Source: Mesorhizobium loti (GTDB lineage Bacteria > Pseudomonadota > Alphaproteobacteria > Rhizobiales > Rhizobiaceae). From it: a stretch of 64,000 bases of DNA. The notes beneath the pieces were generated by a model. That model saw nothing but the letters and a program-made list of their open reading frames with translations, searched no databases and had not been told where the DNA came from. The position numbers and the translations under genes are program-made. Positions 1 to 7,458 of this stretch are shown in pieces. Location of the stretch: NCBI RefSeq assembly GCF_013170705.1, contig NZ_CP033334.1, positions 4,627,501 through 4,691,500 of the forward strand, given 5' to 3'. The first letter of the stretch is position 1, and each line of letters starts with the position of its first letter.

Positions 1-1211
1 ACCGGCGGTTTCCATGTACCGTCCATGATTTCGGCCGGCACGCGGCCGGGGTAGGGGGCCAGCAACGCCCTTTCCCTGTCGTCGGCCGGGTGGCCAAGCG
101 CGGAGAGCTCGGAATTCTGCCAGTAGCTCATCGTGCGCGTGTATTTGCCGCCGAACAGGTTCTTGTTGGCCCATTCGAAATCGTAAAGCATGCCGAGCGC
201 GCGCCGAACCACCGGGTTGGAGAATTTCGGCAGCCTGGTGTTGAACAGGAAACCGGTCACGACAGGCGGGATGCCAGTGTCGAAAGTTTCGGAAACCACC
301 TCACCCCTGTGGAAGGCGGGAAAGTCGAGATCGCGCTCGCGCTTCACCGGATCACCGTCGTCGTCGATGGCGCAAAGGCCCTTCTTGAAGGCTTCGAGCT
401 TGGCGTTGGCATTGAGGAAATATTCGATGGTGATCTGGTCGTAATTGTCGAAGCCGCGCTTGGCGGGTACGTCCTTGCCCCAGTAGTCCGGATTGCGCTT
501 GAAGACGATGCGCTGGCCGGGCGTCACCTGCGCGATCGTGTAGGGTCCGCTGCCGATCAACGGCTTCAGCGTCGTCCTGTCGAATGTGTCCATGTCAAAG
601 GCATGCTTGGGGATGATCGGCGTCAGCGCGATGATCAGGGGAAATTCGCGATCGGCCTTGTCGTTGAAAGTGAAGCGCACGCTGTGGTCGCCGGTCTTTT
701 CGAGCTTGGCGATCCTTGCCATGCGGTCGCTGTAGGGTGGGCGGCCCTTTTGCGTAAAGGCATCATAGGTGAACAGCACGTCTTCCGGTGTCACCGGCTG
801 TCCGTCCGACCATTTGGCCTTTGGGTTGAGATGGAATTCGATGCTCTTGCGCTCCGGGTCCATGTCGGCGGTATCGGCGAGCAGCCCATAGAGCGTGAAA
901 GCCTCATCCGCGCTGCGCTGCATCAGCGGCTCGAAGACCAGATTGCCGAAGATCGTGTCCATCATGCCGCGCGCGGTCGTACGCAGGCTTTTCAGAATGA
1001 AAGGGTTGAGGTTGTCGAAGCTGCCGACGACGCAATAGGTGATGCTGCCGCCCTTCGGCGCGTCGGGATTGACGTAGCTGAAATGCGCGTAGTCCGGCGG
1101 CAGGGCCGGTTCGCCCTGCATGGCAATCGCGTATCTTGGCTCCGACAGCGCCGGCAGCGACAGGGTGAGAAACGATATCGCGGTGATCAGCCAAACAAGA
1201 ACGCGGCCCAT
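1..1211 (-). CDS. ABC transporter substrate-binding protein, family 5 (YejA-like), 3' end cut by window edge
   Basis: The gene reads leftward from an ATG at 1211 and stays open to the window edge, giving 403 codons; about a third of a typical 600-630 aa YejA-type protein is missing. The start follows a GGAGAC-like ribosome site. Residues 1-23 form a Sec signal peptide ending near PALSE. The mature start has the family 5 layout: a HFSYVNPDAPKGG segment at about 43-55, then a region typical of oligopeptide/dipeptide/nickel receptors with WSDGQPVTPEDV. The protein would be a periplasmic receptor delivering peptides or peptide-like compounds to an ABC importer. The cognate permeases would lie beyond the left edge. 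The antisense strand holds a long open frame, which I treat as a codon-bias shadow. The family call is strong; the substrate is not decided by the sequence. Confidence 0.85.
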   Translation of the reverse strand, partial: MGRVLVWLITAISFLTLSLPALSEPRYAIAMQGEPALPPDYAHFSYVNPDAPKGGSITYCVVGSFDNLNPFILKSLRTTARGMMDTIFGNLVFEPLMQRSADEAFTLYGLLADTADMDPERKSIEFHLNPKAKWSDGQPVTPEDVLFTYDAFTQKGRPPYSDRMARIAKLEKTGDHSVRFTFNDKADREFPLIIALTPIIPKHAFDMDTFDRTTLKPLIGSGPYTIAQVTPGQRIVFKRNPDYWGKDVPAKRGFDNYDQITIEYFLNANAKLEAFKKGLCAIDDDGDPVKRERDLDFPAFHRGEVVSETFDTGIPPVVTGFLFNTRLPKFSNPVVRRALGMLYDFEWANKNLFGGKYTRTMSYWQNSELSALGHPADDRERALLAPYPGRVPAEIMDGTWKPP

Positions 1212-1444
1212 GACCGTCTCCTTAACAGGTCGGCTTGATGATTCGGTGAGCACCCTAGCATGAGGCAGCTGCGTGCCGGCCAATGGTGTCATCAAGAATT
1301 ACAAGTGAGCGGGCTGGATTCGGCACCGCTTGCAGTGTAACACGCCGTCCGAAGTCATTCTGTTGCCTCATTTCGGCAACAGGTAGCTGGACCACGCGGC
1401 GCAGAGAAGCCGGTTCCGGGATCATTTGAGAGGAAATGCACGAC

Positions 1445-2074
1445 ATGACGAGCCTGAACAGCAACGCGTACCGCCTGTCGGTCATGGCCGCTGGCGTGAT
1501 CGGCTTTCTGGGCGCAGGACTTCCCGCGGCTTCCGCGCAGCAACAGCAGCAGATACCTCAGGGCTGGTTCAAGGCCTGCACCAAGCAGGAAGACGTCGAT
1601 ATCTGCAACGTCCAGAACATCGTCACCGCCGGCAACGGCCAGCTCGTCACCGGTGTCAGCCTGATCGAACTCAAGGGCAAGGTTAACCGCAAGGTATTCC
1701 AGGTCACGGTGCCGACCGGCCGCCTCGTGCCTCCCGGCATCGGCCTGCAGATCGACACCGGCAAGACGCAGAAGCTCGACTATGTCATCTGCTTCCCGGA
1801 TCGTTGCGTGGCGGAAGTGCCGCTGACCGACCAGCTCGTCGCCTCGTTCAAGAAAGGCCAGGGTATCACGCTGACCTCGATCAATTTCCAGAACCAGGCC
1901 AACCCGATCAAGATCGCGCTGCAGGGCTTCAGCGGTGCCTATGACGGCCCGCCGCTGCAGCAGTCGGACATCGAGGACCGGCAGAAGAAGCTCCAGGACT
2001 TCGTGGCCAAGAACAACCAGGACTTCGCCAAGAAGCTCAAGGACGAGCAGGACAAGGCGAAGACCGCCAACTGA
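1445..2074 (+). CDS. Invasion associated locus B (IalB) family periplasmic protein
   Basis: A 209-aa exported protein. I chose the ATG at 1445 because GAGAGGA (1428-1434) sits 10 bases upstream; an in-frame ATG at 1436 is too close to that site. Residues 1-31 are a signal peptide ending AASAQ. The mature part has the IalB pattern: a GWFKACTKQ segment, a paired-cysteine core with CNV and ICFPDRC, and a beta-rich domain. The last 40 residues are highly charged (Lys, Asp, Gln) and probably helical, an extension beyond the core domain. IalB proteins were named in Bartonella, where they affect erythrocyte invasion, but members are common in free-living rhizobia and their molecular function is unclear. 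The gene is monocistronic and ends at a strong terminator shared with the convergent hspQ. Confidence 0.85.
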   Translation: MTSLNSNAYRLSVMAAGVIGFLGAGLPAASAQQQQQIPQGWFKACTKQEDVDICNVQNIVTAGNGQLVTGVSLIELKGKVNRKVFQVTVPTGRLVPPGIGLQIDTGKTQKLDYVICFPDRCVAEVPLTDQLVASFKKGQGITLTSINFQNQANPIKIALQGFSGAYDGPPLQQSDIEDRQKKLQDFVAKNNQDFAKKLKDEQDKAKTAN

Positions 2075-2106
2075 TCACCGGCATCCGGCCAAGACCGGCG
2101 CCAAAG

Positions 2107-2135
2107 AAAAAGCGGGGCCATGCCCCGCTTTTTTT
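2107..2135. terminator. Bidirectional rho-independent terminator between ialB-like gene and hspQ
   Basis: Stem GCGGGGC (2112-2118) pairs with GCCCCGC (2122-2128) around a 3-base loop. An A-run on the left and a T-run of about seven on the right let it work in both directions. It lies 30 bases after the ialB-like stop and also downstream of hspQ, which converges from the right. Confidence 0.85.
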
Positions 2136-2182
2136 CGTTCCCGCCCCTGGATTTCCCGGCGGACGGCTGGAGTGCCGGAAGG

Positions 2183-2506
2183 TCAGTGCCTGGACTGCCG
2201 TTTCGGCTCGTAGCGTCCATCCGGCTTCTTGTCGAACATCTCCTTGATCTGCGGGTGGCGAACGGGCTCGCCCGACCGGTCCTCGAGCAGATTCTGCTCG
2301 GACACATAGGCTATGTATTCGGTTTCCGAATTCTCGGCGAGCAGATGGTAGAATGGCTGATCCTTGCGAGGCCGCACGTCGGCGGGGATGGCTTCGTACC
2401 ATTCGTCGGTGTTGGCGAATTGCGGATCGACGTCGAAAATGATGCCTCGAAACGGAAACAGCCGGTGGCGAACCACCTGTCCGATCGCGAATTTGGCCGT
2501 TTTCAT
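2183..2506 (-). CDS. hspQ: Heat shock protein HspQ (hemimethylated-DNA-binding-like)
   Basis: A 107-aa protein, the normal HspQ length. It begins MKTAKFAIGQVVRHRLFPFR and carries the family core GVIFDVDP-like segment (here RGIIFDVDPQF), then EWYEAIP, DQPFYHLLAE and YVSEQNL. HspQ is a small cytoplasmic protein known in enterobacteria as a specificity-enhancing factor for Lon protease and as a hemimethylated oriC DNA binder; the role in rhizobia is inferred from family. The ATG at 2506 gives the conserved N-terminus; a GTG three codons upstream is possible. The C-terminus is basic (EPKRQSRH). The open frame continues far upstream of this start, but that stretch has no family similarity. Monocistronic and convergent with the ialB-like gene. 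Confidence 0.9.
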   Translation of the reverse strand: MKTAKFAIGQVVRHRLFPFRGIIFDVDPQFANTDEWYEAIPADVRPRKDQPFYHLLAENSETEYIAYVSEQNLLEDRSGEPVRHPQIKEMFDKKPDGRYEPKRQSRH

Positions 2507-2654
2507 CGTACTCACCACTGAATTCCTTGACTTTATTTGGCGCAGACTCCGAGTCAATTCAATCCCGAAGCGTTTGAGCGTCTTCAAGCTACGCAGAATT
2601 CGGCGCAAAGGTTTTGATTGATGTCGCGATGTCGCGATAAAGTCCGCAAGATCG

Positions 2655-3869
2655 CTACCGCTGCCGCGCCGGCTTTCGCAGGCCACCCACAAGTGCTGCA
2701 AAGCCGCTGCCTGGACGAAGCCCTTCGCGCATGAAGAAGGCGCGCAGCGGCGCAAAACCGCCGAGCACGCCCAGACCAGCGCCCCGCGCGATCTGCGCCG
2801 GCAACATGTCGGAAAGCAGCGACATGTTGAGGAGATTGACTGCACCGCTGCGCGCCAGAATATCGGGGCGACGCTTGAAATCGTAGGCGGCGAGGGCCTT
2901 GGCCCCGCCGGGATCCTCACGATTTTCGCTCGCAATACCAACCAGGTCGTCAATATCCCTGATGCCAAGATTGAGGCCTTGCGCACCGATTGGCGGAAAC
3001 ACATGCGCGGCTTCGCCGACAAGTGCGACCCTCTCTCGCGCGAAGCGCAGGGGCGTCACGGTCGAAAGCGGATAGATCTGCCTGCCCGGTTCCACGGTGA
3101 CCCGACCCAGCATTGACTGCATCTGCTGCTCGACCCGCATTGAAAGCGTTGCGTCATCCAGGGCGGCAAGCGCCTTGGCTGTCTCGGGCTTGACCACCCA
3201 GACGAGACTTGAGCGATTGCCCGGCAGCGGAACCTGGGTGAACGGGCCTGTCTCGGTGTGGAACTCCGTCGAGGTGAAGGCATGGTCCCGGCCATGGCTG
3301 AAATTGAGCACGAGCGCGGCTTGCGGGTAGGAGCGTGCGGCGGTCGAGATGTCCGCTGCCTCGCGGGCGGGCGATTGGCGCCCATCGGCGGCGACCGCCA
3401 GCGACGCGCCAACCTCACTGCCGTCGGCGAGATCGGCGCGGGCCTTGTCGGCGCCGAGATGCCAGGCCTCGACCATCGACCTGCGCCATTCGATCCCGGG
3501 ATGCGCGGCTGCCTTGGCGGCAAGCGCCGGACCAAGGACGCTGTTGGGCAGGTTCAGTCCAAACTGCTCCTCGTCGATCTCGGCGGCGCGGAAGGTGACG
3601 ACGGGACTGCGGATCAGCCGGCTGGTCGCGTCGACGATGCGCATGATTTTCAAAGGCGCGGCCTTGGGTTTGATGTCTTCGAGGAGATCAAGCCGCTCAA
3701 GCACTTTCAGGGCAGGGTTCATCAGCGCCGTGGTGCGACCATCGGGGGCCGACGCCTCGGGCCCGACAAGCGTCACCGGAAAGCCGGCATCGGCGAAAGC
3801 GAGCGCCGCGATCAGCCCTGCAGGCCCGGTGCCGGCAATCAGTATGCGCGCTGTTTCCTGATGCTCCAA
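2655..3869 (-). CDS. FAD-dependent UbiH/UbiF-family hydroxylase
   Basis: A 404-aa class A flavoprotein monooxygenase. The dinucleotide-binding GxGxxG motif is GTGPAG at 13-18. The DG motif is at 161-164 (ADGR). The second FAD motif, GEAAHVFPPIGAQGLN, is at 285-300. These three in this spacing define the UbiH/UbiF/Coq6 group, which hydroxylates the aromatic ring of ubiquinone precursors using NAD(P)H and oxygen at the membrane face. Rhizobia often carry several paralogs, so the ring position it acts on cannot be read from sequence. It is a single gene: hspQ is 148 bases downstream and the next gene upstream is divergent. Confidence 0.85.
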   Translation of the reverse strand: MEHQETARILIAGTGPAGLIAALAFADAGFPVTLVGPEASAPDGRTTALMNPALKVLERLDLLEDIKPKAAPLKIMRIVDATSRLIRSPVVTFRAAEIDEEQFGLNLPNSVLGPALAAKAAAHPGIEWRRSMVEAWHLGADKARADLADGSEVGASLAVAADGRQSPAREAADISTAARSYPQAALVLNFSHGRDHAFTSTEFHTETGPFTQVPLPGNRSSLVWVVKPETAKALAALDDATLSMRVEQQMQSMLGRVTVEPGRQIYPLSTVTPLRFARERVALVGEAAHVFPPIGAQGLNLGIRDIDDLVGIASENREDPGGAKALAAYDFKRRPDILARSGAVNLLNMSLLSDMLPAQIARGAGLGVLGGFAPLRAFFMREGLRPGSGFAALVGGLRKPARQR

Positions 3870-3981
3870 GGTCGGCTTCCGGCTTACGATGCGAGGCGGG
3901 CCACCAGACCTGCCAGTCGATAGGCATATAGGTCAGATCATGCCGCTTGATCAACGCGGCGATTCGGCCCATTCGGGTGTC

Positions 3982-4887
3982 ATGACCGGCCACCAGGACG
4001 ATTTCAGCCATCTCGACCGCGCCGGCCGCGCCATGGCAAATGTCGCGCGCGACCCGCGCTTGACGGTCAACATCGTCGTCGTCGCCGGCATCGTATTCGC
4101 CTGGCTGTTACTCGGGGCGATGGCGATTCGCGGCGCCGAGGTCCGAGGCAGAGCGCCCGGCGACACCCTCCTGCACGACTTGCCACAACTGCCGCTGCCC
4201 GATTTCCTGGAGCGGTTCTTCGCGCTTTGCCTATCGCCGGCGCCGCTGGACGCAAGCATCGGCTTGCGTGCCGTTGCGCTCGTCGTCATGTGGTTCCTGA
4301 TGGCGATCGCCGCCATGCTGCCGTCCGCGGCCCCGATGATCCGGACCTATTGCGAGATCGCCGATACAGCCCGGATCAAGGGCGAGCTGGTCGTTCATCC
4401 TCTGGTGCTGGTAGCCGGCTATCTCGGCGTCTGGCTCGCTGCCTCGATGCTGTTTTCGGCGCTGACGCTCAGCGTGCACACAGTCGCCGCATCCAGCGAG
4501 ATCTACGATCCAGTGCTTGGGATTGCCGGCGCGCTCGCATTGCTGGTTGCTGGCCTCTATCAGTTCAGCGGCCTCAAGGAGGCCTGCCTGAAGAAATGCC
4601 GCAACCCGTTCTCGATCCTGTTTTCGAACTGGAGCGCCAAAGCCGGCAGCGTCTTCCGGCTCGGTGTCGTGCAAGGCATCTGGTGTTTCGGCTGCTGCTG
4701 GGCGCTCATGCTGGTGATGTTCGCCGTCGGCGTGATGAACATCTTCTGGATGGCGCTGATCGGCGTATTCACCCTGATTGAAAAACAGATGACGGGCAGT
4801 CTTCCAACCCGACTGGCCGGTGCGATACTGCTTGTCTGGGCAGCCGCGCTGCTAGTAGTCTCGCTTTCAGTGGGGGAAATTCGATGA
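3982..4887 (+). CDS. DUF2182 family predicted metal-binding integral membrane protein
   Basis: About 301 aa from the ATG at 3982 (MTGHQDDFSH); an internal ATG at 4034 (MANVARDP) is an alternative, and both keep the conserved part. There are about seven hydrophobic segments. A conserved cysteine cluster, EACLKKCRNPFSIL, is followed by a WCFGCCWALM segment inside a membrane helix, typical of DUF2182 (COG5486). The function is not established; the annotation as metal-binding rests on these Cys and His residues. The stop overlaps the start of the DUF1326 gene by ATGA, so translation is coupled. This pairing recurs in many proteobacteria, which suggests the two act as one unit, perhaps in handling a metal at the membrane (inference). 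Confidence 0.8.
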   Translation: MTGHQDDFSHLDRAGRAMANVARDPRLTVNIVVVAGIVFAWLLLGAMAIRGAEVRGRAPGDTLLHDLPQLPLPDFLERFFALCLSPAPLDASIGLRAVALVVMWFLMAIAAMLPSAAPMIRTYCEIADTARIKGELVVHPLVLVAGYLGVWLAASMLFSALTLSVHTVAASSEIYDPVLGIAGALALLVAGLYQFSGLKEACLKKCRNPFSILFSNWSAKAGSVFRLGVVQGIWCFGCCWALMLVMFAVGVMNIFWMALIGVFTLIEKQMTGSLPTRLAGAILLVWAAALLVVSLSVGEIR

Positions 4888-5498
4888 CAGATCAGGGCTG
4901 GGCAATGAAAGGAGAGCTCGTACTCTCCTGCAATTGCACGGTTTTTTGCCCTTGCGTGCTGTCGCTCGGCAGTCACCCTCCGACCGAGGGTTATTGCCAG
5001 ACCTGGGCGGGTTTCCGTATCGATGCCGGTCATTTCGGCGAGGTCGACCTGTCAGGCCTCAACCTTGGGCTGATCATGGAAATCCCCGGCTATATGAGCC
5101 GAGGCAACTGGACCGCCGGCCTGTTCATCGACAAGCGCGCCTCGATTTACGCGGTCAAGGCCTTGACGAAGATCTTCACCGGCAAGGCGGGCGGGACCAC
5201 GTCGCTGCTGTCGATCCTCGTTGGAAAATTCCTGGGTGTGGAACAGGCGCCGATCACCTATGAGACCCGGGACAAGACGCGTATCTTCCAGATACCGAAG
5301 ATCATCGATGGCGCGGTGACGCCAATCGCCGGCAAGGATCGCGAGAAGGATACGGTGATCACGAATTCCGAATACTGGATCGCGCCGGAGATCATCGTAG
5401 CGAGGTCCGACAAGAGCAAGATGCGGGCCTTTGGCCGCAACTGGAATTTTGCTGGCCGCTCGGCCGAAATCTGCAAGCTGGATTGGCGGGGCCCGTGA
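4884..5498 (+). CDS. DUF1326 domain protein with N-terminal CxC-x3-CxC motif
   Basis: A 204-aa soluble protein starting within the ATGA overlap with the DUF2182 gene. The N-terminus has four cysteines in the pattern C16-x-C18-x3-C22-x-C24 (SCNCTVFCPC), the signature of DUF1326 (COG5588) and a plausible metal or Fe-S ligand set. No signal peptide or membrane helix is seen, so it is probably cytoplasmic. The remainder is a beta-rich domain ending in a GRNWNFAGRSAEICKLDW segment. No biochemical function is known to me. It is coupled both upstream to the membrane partner and downstream to pcs, whose GTG start overlaps this stop. Confidence 0.8.
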   Translation: MTDQGWAMKGELVLSCNCTVFCPCVLSLGSHPPTEGYCQTWAGFRIDAGHFGEVDLSGLNLGLIMEIPGYMSRGNWTAGLFIDKRASIYAVKALTKIFTGKAGGTTSLLSILVGKFLGVEQAPITYETRDKTRIFQIPKIIDGAVTPIAGKDREKDTVITNSEYWIAPEIIVARSDKSKMRAFGRNWNFAGRSAEICKLDWRGP

Positions 5499-6313
5499 GC
5501 AAGAACACAACGGCCAGAAAGGCCGCCAAGAAGATCGCGGACCGGATTCCTCGACCGAAGAAGAAGGTCACCTGGCCGCAGGCAAGGGCGTTCTCCGTCC
5601 ACCTGCTGACCGCGTCAGGCTCGTTCCTTGCATTCCTGTCGCTGGTGGCGGCGAGCGAGGAGCGCTGGACGGCAATGTTCTGGTGGCTGGGACTGGCGCT
5701 GTTCGTCGACGGCATCGACGGGCCGATCGCCAGGAAGCTCGAGGTCAAGGAAATCCTGCCGACCTGGTCGGGCGAACTCCTCGACAACATCATCGACTAT
5801 GTGACCTATGTGCTGATCCCGGCCTTCGCGCTCTACCAGCGCGGCTTCATGGGCGAGGGCTTGTCGTTCCTTTCGGCTGCGATCATCGTCGTTTCCAGCG
5901 CGATCTATTATGCCGACACCGGCATGAAGACGAAGGAGAATTTCTTCAAGGGCTTCCCCGTGGTCTGGAACATGGTGGTGTTCACGCTGTTCGTCATCGA
6001 ACCGGGACAATGGGTGTCGTTCGCTGTCGTGGTGGTGGCTGGCATCCTGACCTTCATCCCGATCAATTTCATCCATCCGGTGCGGGTGGTGCGGCTGCGG
6101 CGCATCAATCTCACAATGACCCTTTTGTGGTGCGCCTTCGGCGCGCTCGCGCTTGCGCAGGCGGCTCTCGCAGCTTTCTACGATCAGATCGGCGTGCTGG
6201 GCGAACAGGTCGGTACTTTCACCAAGATCGGCATTACCGTTACCGGGCTTTATCTGGCCTGCATCGGCGGCATCATGCAGTTCTTTCCAAATCTCGGTGC
6301 CAAGAAGGCCTGA
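5495..6313 (+). CDS. pcs: Phosphatidylcholine synthase (CDP-choline dependent)
   Basis: A 272-aa membrane enzyme that condenses CDP-diacylglycerol with choline to give phosphatidylcholine and CMP. This is the one-step route found in rhizobia, Brucella, Pseudomonas and other host-associated bacteria. The CDP-alcohol phosphotransferase motif DG-x2-AR-x12-G-x3-D-x3-D is exact: D75-G76, R80, G93, D97, D101 (GTG-start numbering). The length and about eight hydrophobic segments fit the bacterial Pcs subfamily better than PssA or PgsA. I chose the GTG at 5495, which overlaps the previous stop (GTGA) and has GGCGGGG just upstream. A TTG at 5483 adds four residues and is possible. The N-terminus is Lys/Arg-rich. 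Confidence 0.9.
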   Translation: MSKNTTARKAAKKIADRIPRPKKKVTWPQARAFSVHLLTASGSFLAFLSLVAASEERWTAMFWWLGLALFVDGIDGPIARKLEVKEILPTWSGELLDNIIDYVTYVLIPAFALYQRGFMGEGLSFLSAAIIVVSSAIYYADTGMKTKENFFKGFPVVWNMVVFTLFVIEPGQWVSFAVVVVAGILTFIPINFIHPVRVVRLRRINLTMTLLWCAFGALALAQAALAAFYDQIGVLGEQVGTFTKIGITVTGLYLACIGGIMQFFPNLGAKKA

Positions 6314-6335
6314 CCCGCCAGAGGAATCCCAATCC

Positions 6336-7313
6336 ATGTCCAAAGCGATCCGTATCCACGCCCACGGCGGTCCGGAAGTTCTGACCTATGAGGACGTCGA
6401 TCCCGGCCAGCCGGGTTCCGGGCAGATCCTGGTCAGGCATACGGCCATCGGGCTCAACTTCATCGACGTCTATCATCGCTCCGGTCTTTATCCGCCGCCC
6501 GGAGGTTTTCCGCTTGTTCCGGGCAGCGAGGCCGCCGGCGTGGTGCTGGAGGTAGGGCAGGACGTCGATTGGCTGAAGCCCGGCGACCGGATCGCCTATG
6601 CCGTGACGACAGGAGCTTATGCCGAAGAACGCGTCATCGATGCCAGCCGGGTCGTCAGGATTCCGGATGGTATCAGCGACGAACAGGCCGCCGCGATGAT
6701 GCTGAAGGGCATGACTGCCGAATATTTGCTGCGCCGGACCTTCAACGTGAAAGCGGGTGACACGATCCTGTTCCATGCCGCGGCCGGCGGCGTCGGGCTC
6801 ATTCTCGGCCAATGGGCGAAACATCTCGGCGCGACCGTGATCGGCACGGCAAGCTCGACCGACAAGATCGAGCTCGCCAAGGCGCACGGCTTCGACCATG
6901 TCATCAACTACAAGGAGCAGGATTTCGTCGCCGGCGTCGCCGCCATCACCGGCGGCAGGAAATGCGACGTCGTCTACGATTCGGTGGGCAACGACACATT
7001 CCCGGCTTCGCTCGACTGCCTGAGGCCGCTCGGCATGTTCGTCAGTTTTGGCCAGTCGTCGGGACCGATCCCGCCATTTTCCATGTCGCTCTTGGCGCAG
7101 AAGGGCTCGTTGTTCGCCACAAGGCCGACGCTGTTCGTCTATAACGCAAAACGCGAGGACCTCGATGCCTCCGCAGCCGCGCTGTTCGACGTGGTTCTCA
7201 GCGGCGCCGTCGAGATCAAGATCAACCAGCGCTATGCGCTGAAGGATGCCGGCAAAGCACATTCGGATCTCGAAGGCCGCAGGACAACGGGGACGACTAT
7301 TCTCGTTCCTTAG
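6336..7313 (+). CDS. qor: NADPH:quinone oxidoreductase (zinc-independent MDR family)
   Basis: A 325-aa member of the medium-chain dehydrogenase/reductase superfamily, Qor branch. The start at 6336 follows GAGGAAT. Family marks are IGLNFIDVYHRSGLYP at 38-53, PGSEAAGVV at 62-70, and the NADPH-binding AAAGGVGLILGQWAKHLGA from 148. The structural and catalytic zinc cysteines of alcohol dehydrogenases are absent, as expected for quinone reductases. It would reduce quinones or similar enones in the cytoplasm using NADPH. It lies 22 bases after pcs on the same strand and is probably in the same transcript. Confidence 0.88.
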   Translation: MSKAIRIHAHGGPEVLTYEDVDPGQPGSGQILVRHTAIGLNFIDVYHRSGLYPPPGGFPLVPGSEAAGVVLEVGQDVDWLKPGDRIAYAVTTGAYAEERVIDASRVVRIPDGISDEQAAAMMLKGMTAEYLLRRTFNVKAGDTILFHAAAGGVGLILGQWAKHLGATVIGTASSTDKIELAKAHGFDHVINYKEQDFVAGVAAITGGRKCDVVYDSVGNDTFPASLDCLRPLGMFVSFGQSSGPIPPFSMSLLAQKGSLFATRPTLFVYNAKREDLDASAAALFDVVLSGAVEIKINQRYALKDAGKAHSDLEGRRTTGTTILVP

Positions 7314-7336
7314 TCACGCCTGCCTTGTTATCTCTT

Positions 7337-7370
7337 GAATTTCCGCTGAAATTCTTGAAGCTCTTTCAAG
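7337..7370. promoter_or_regulatory. Inverted repeats upstream of the BMP-type ABC operon
   Basis: GAATTTC (7337-7343) and GAAATTC (7348-7354) form a perfect 7-bp inverted repeat with a 4-base spacer. It is followed at once by CTTGAA (7354-7359) and TTCAAG (7365-7370), a second 6-bp inverted repeat. Both lie about 90-120 bases before the first gene of the importer operon and could be an operator or a leader hairpin. The assignment is by position only. Confidence 0.3.
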
Positions 7371-7458
7371 ACGCGTGCCGCTTTGCGTTGAGAGCCGGCG
7401 GCGCCTACCATGCTTGCGGGAACACAGAACATATCTGGCGAACCAGATGGGAGGCACT

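Noticed and set aside
90..1238. Long plus-strand open frame opposite the YejA-like gene
   Set aside because: It is a codon-bias shadow of a gene with a clear signal peptide and family motifs; the antisense product has no recognisable domain or ribosome site.
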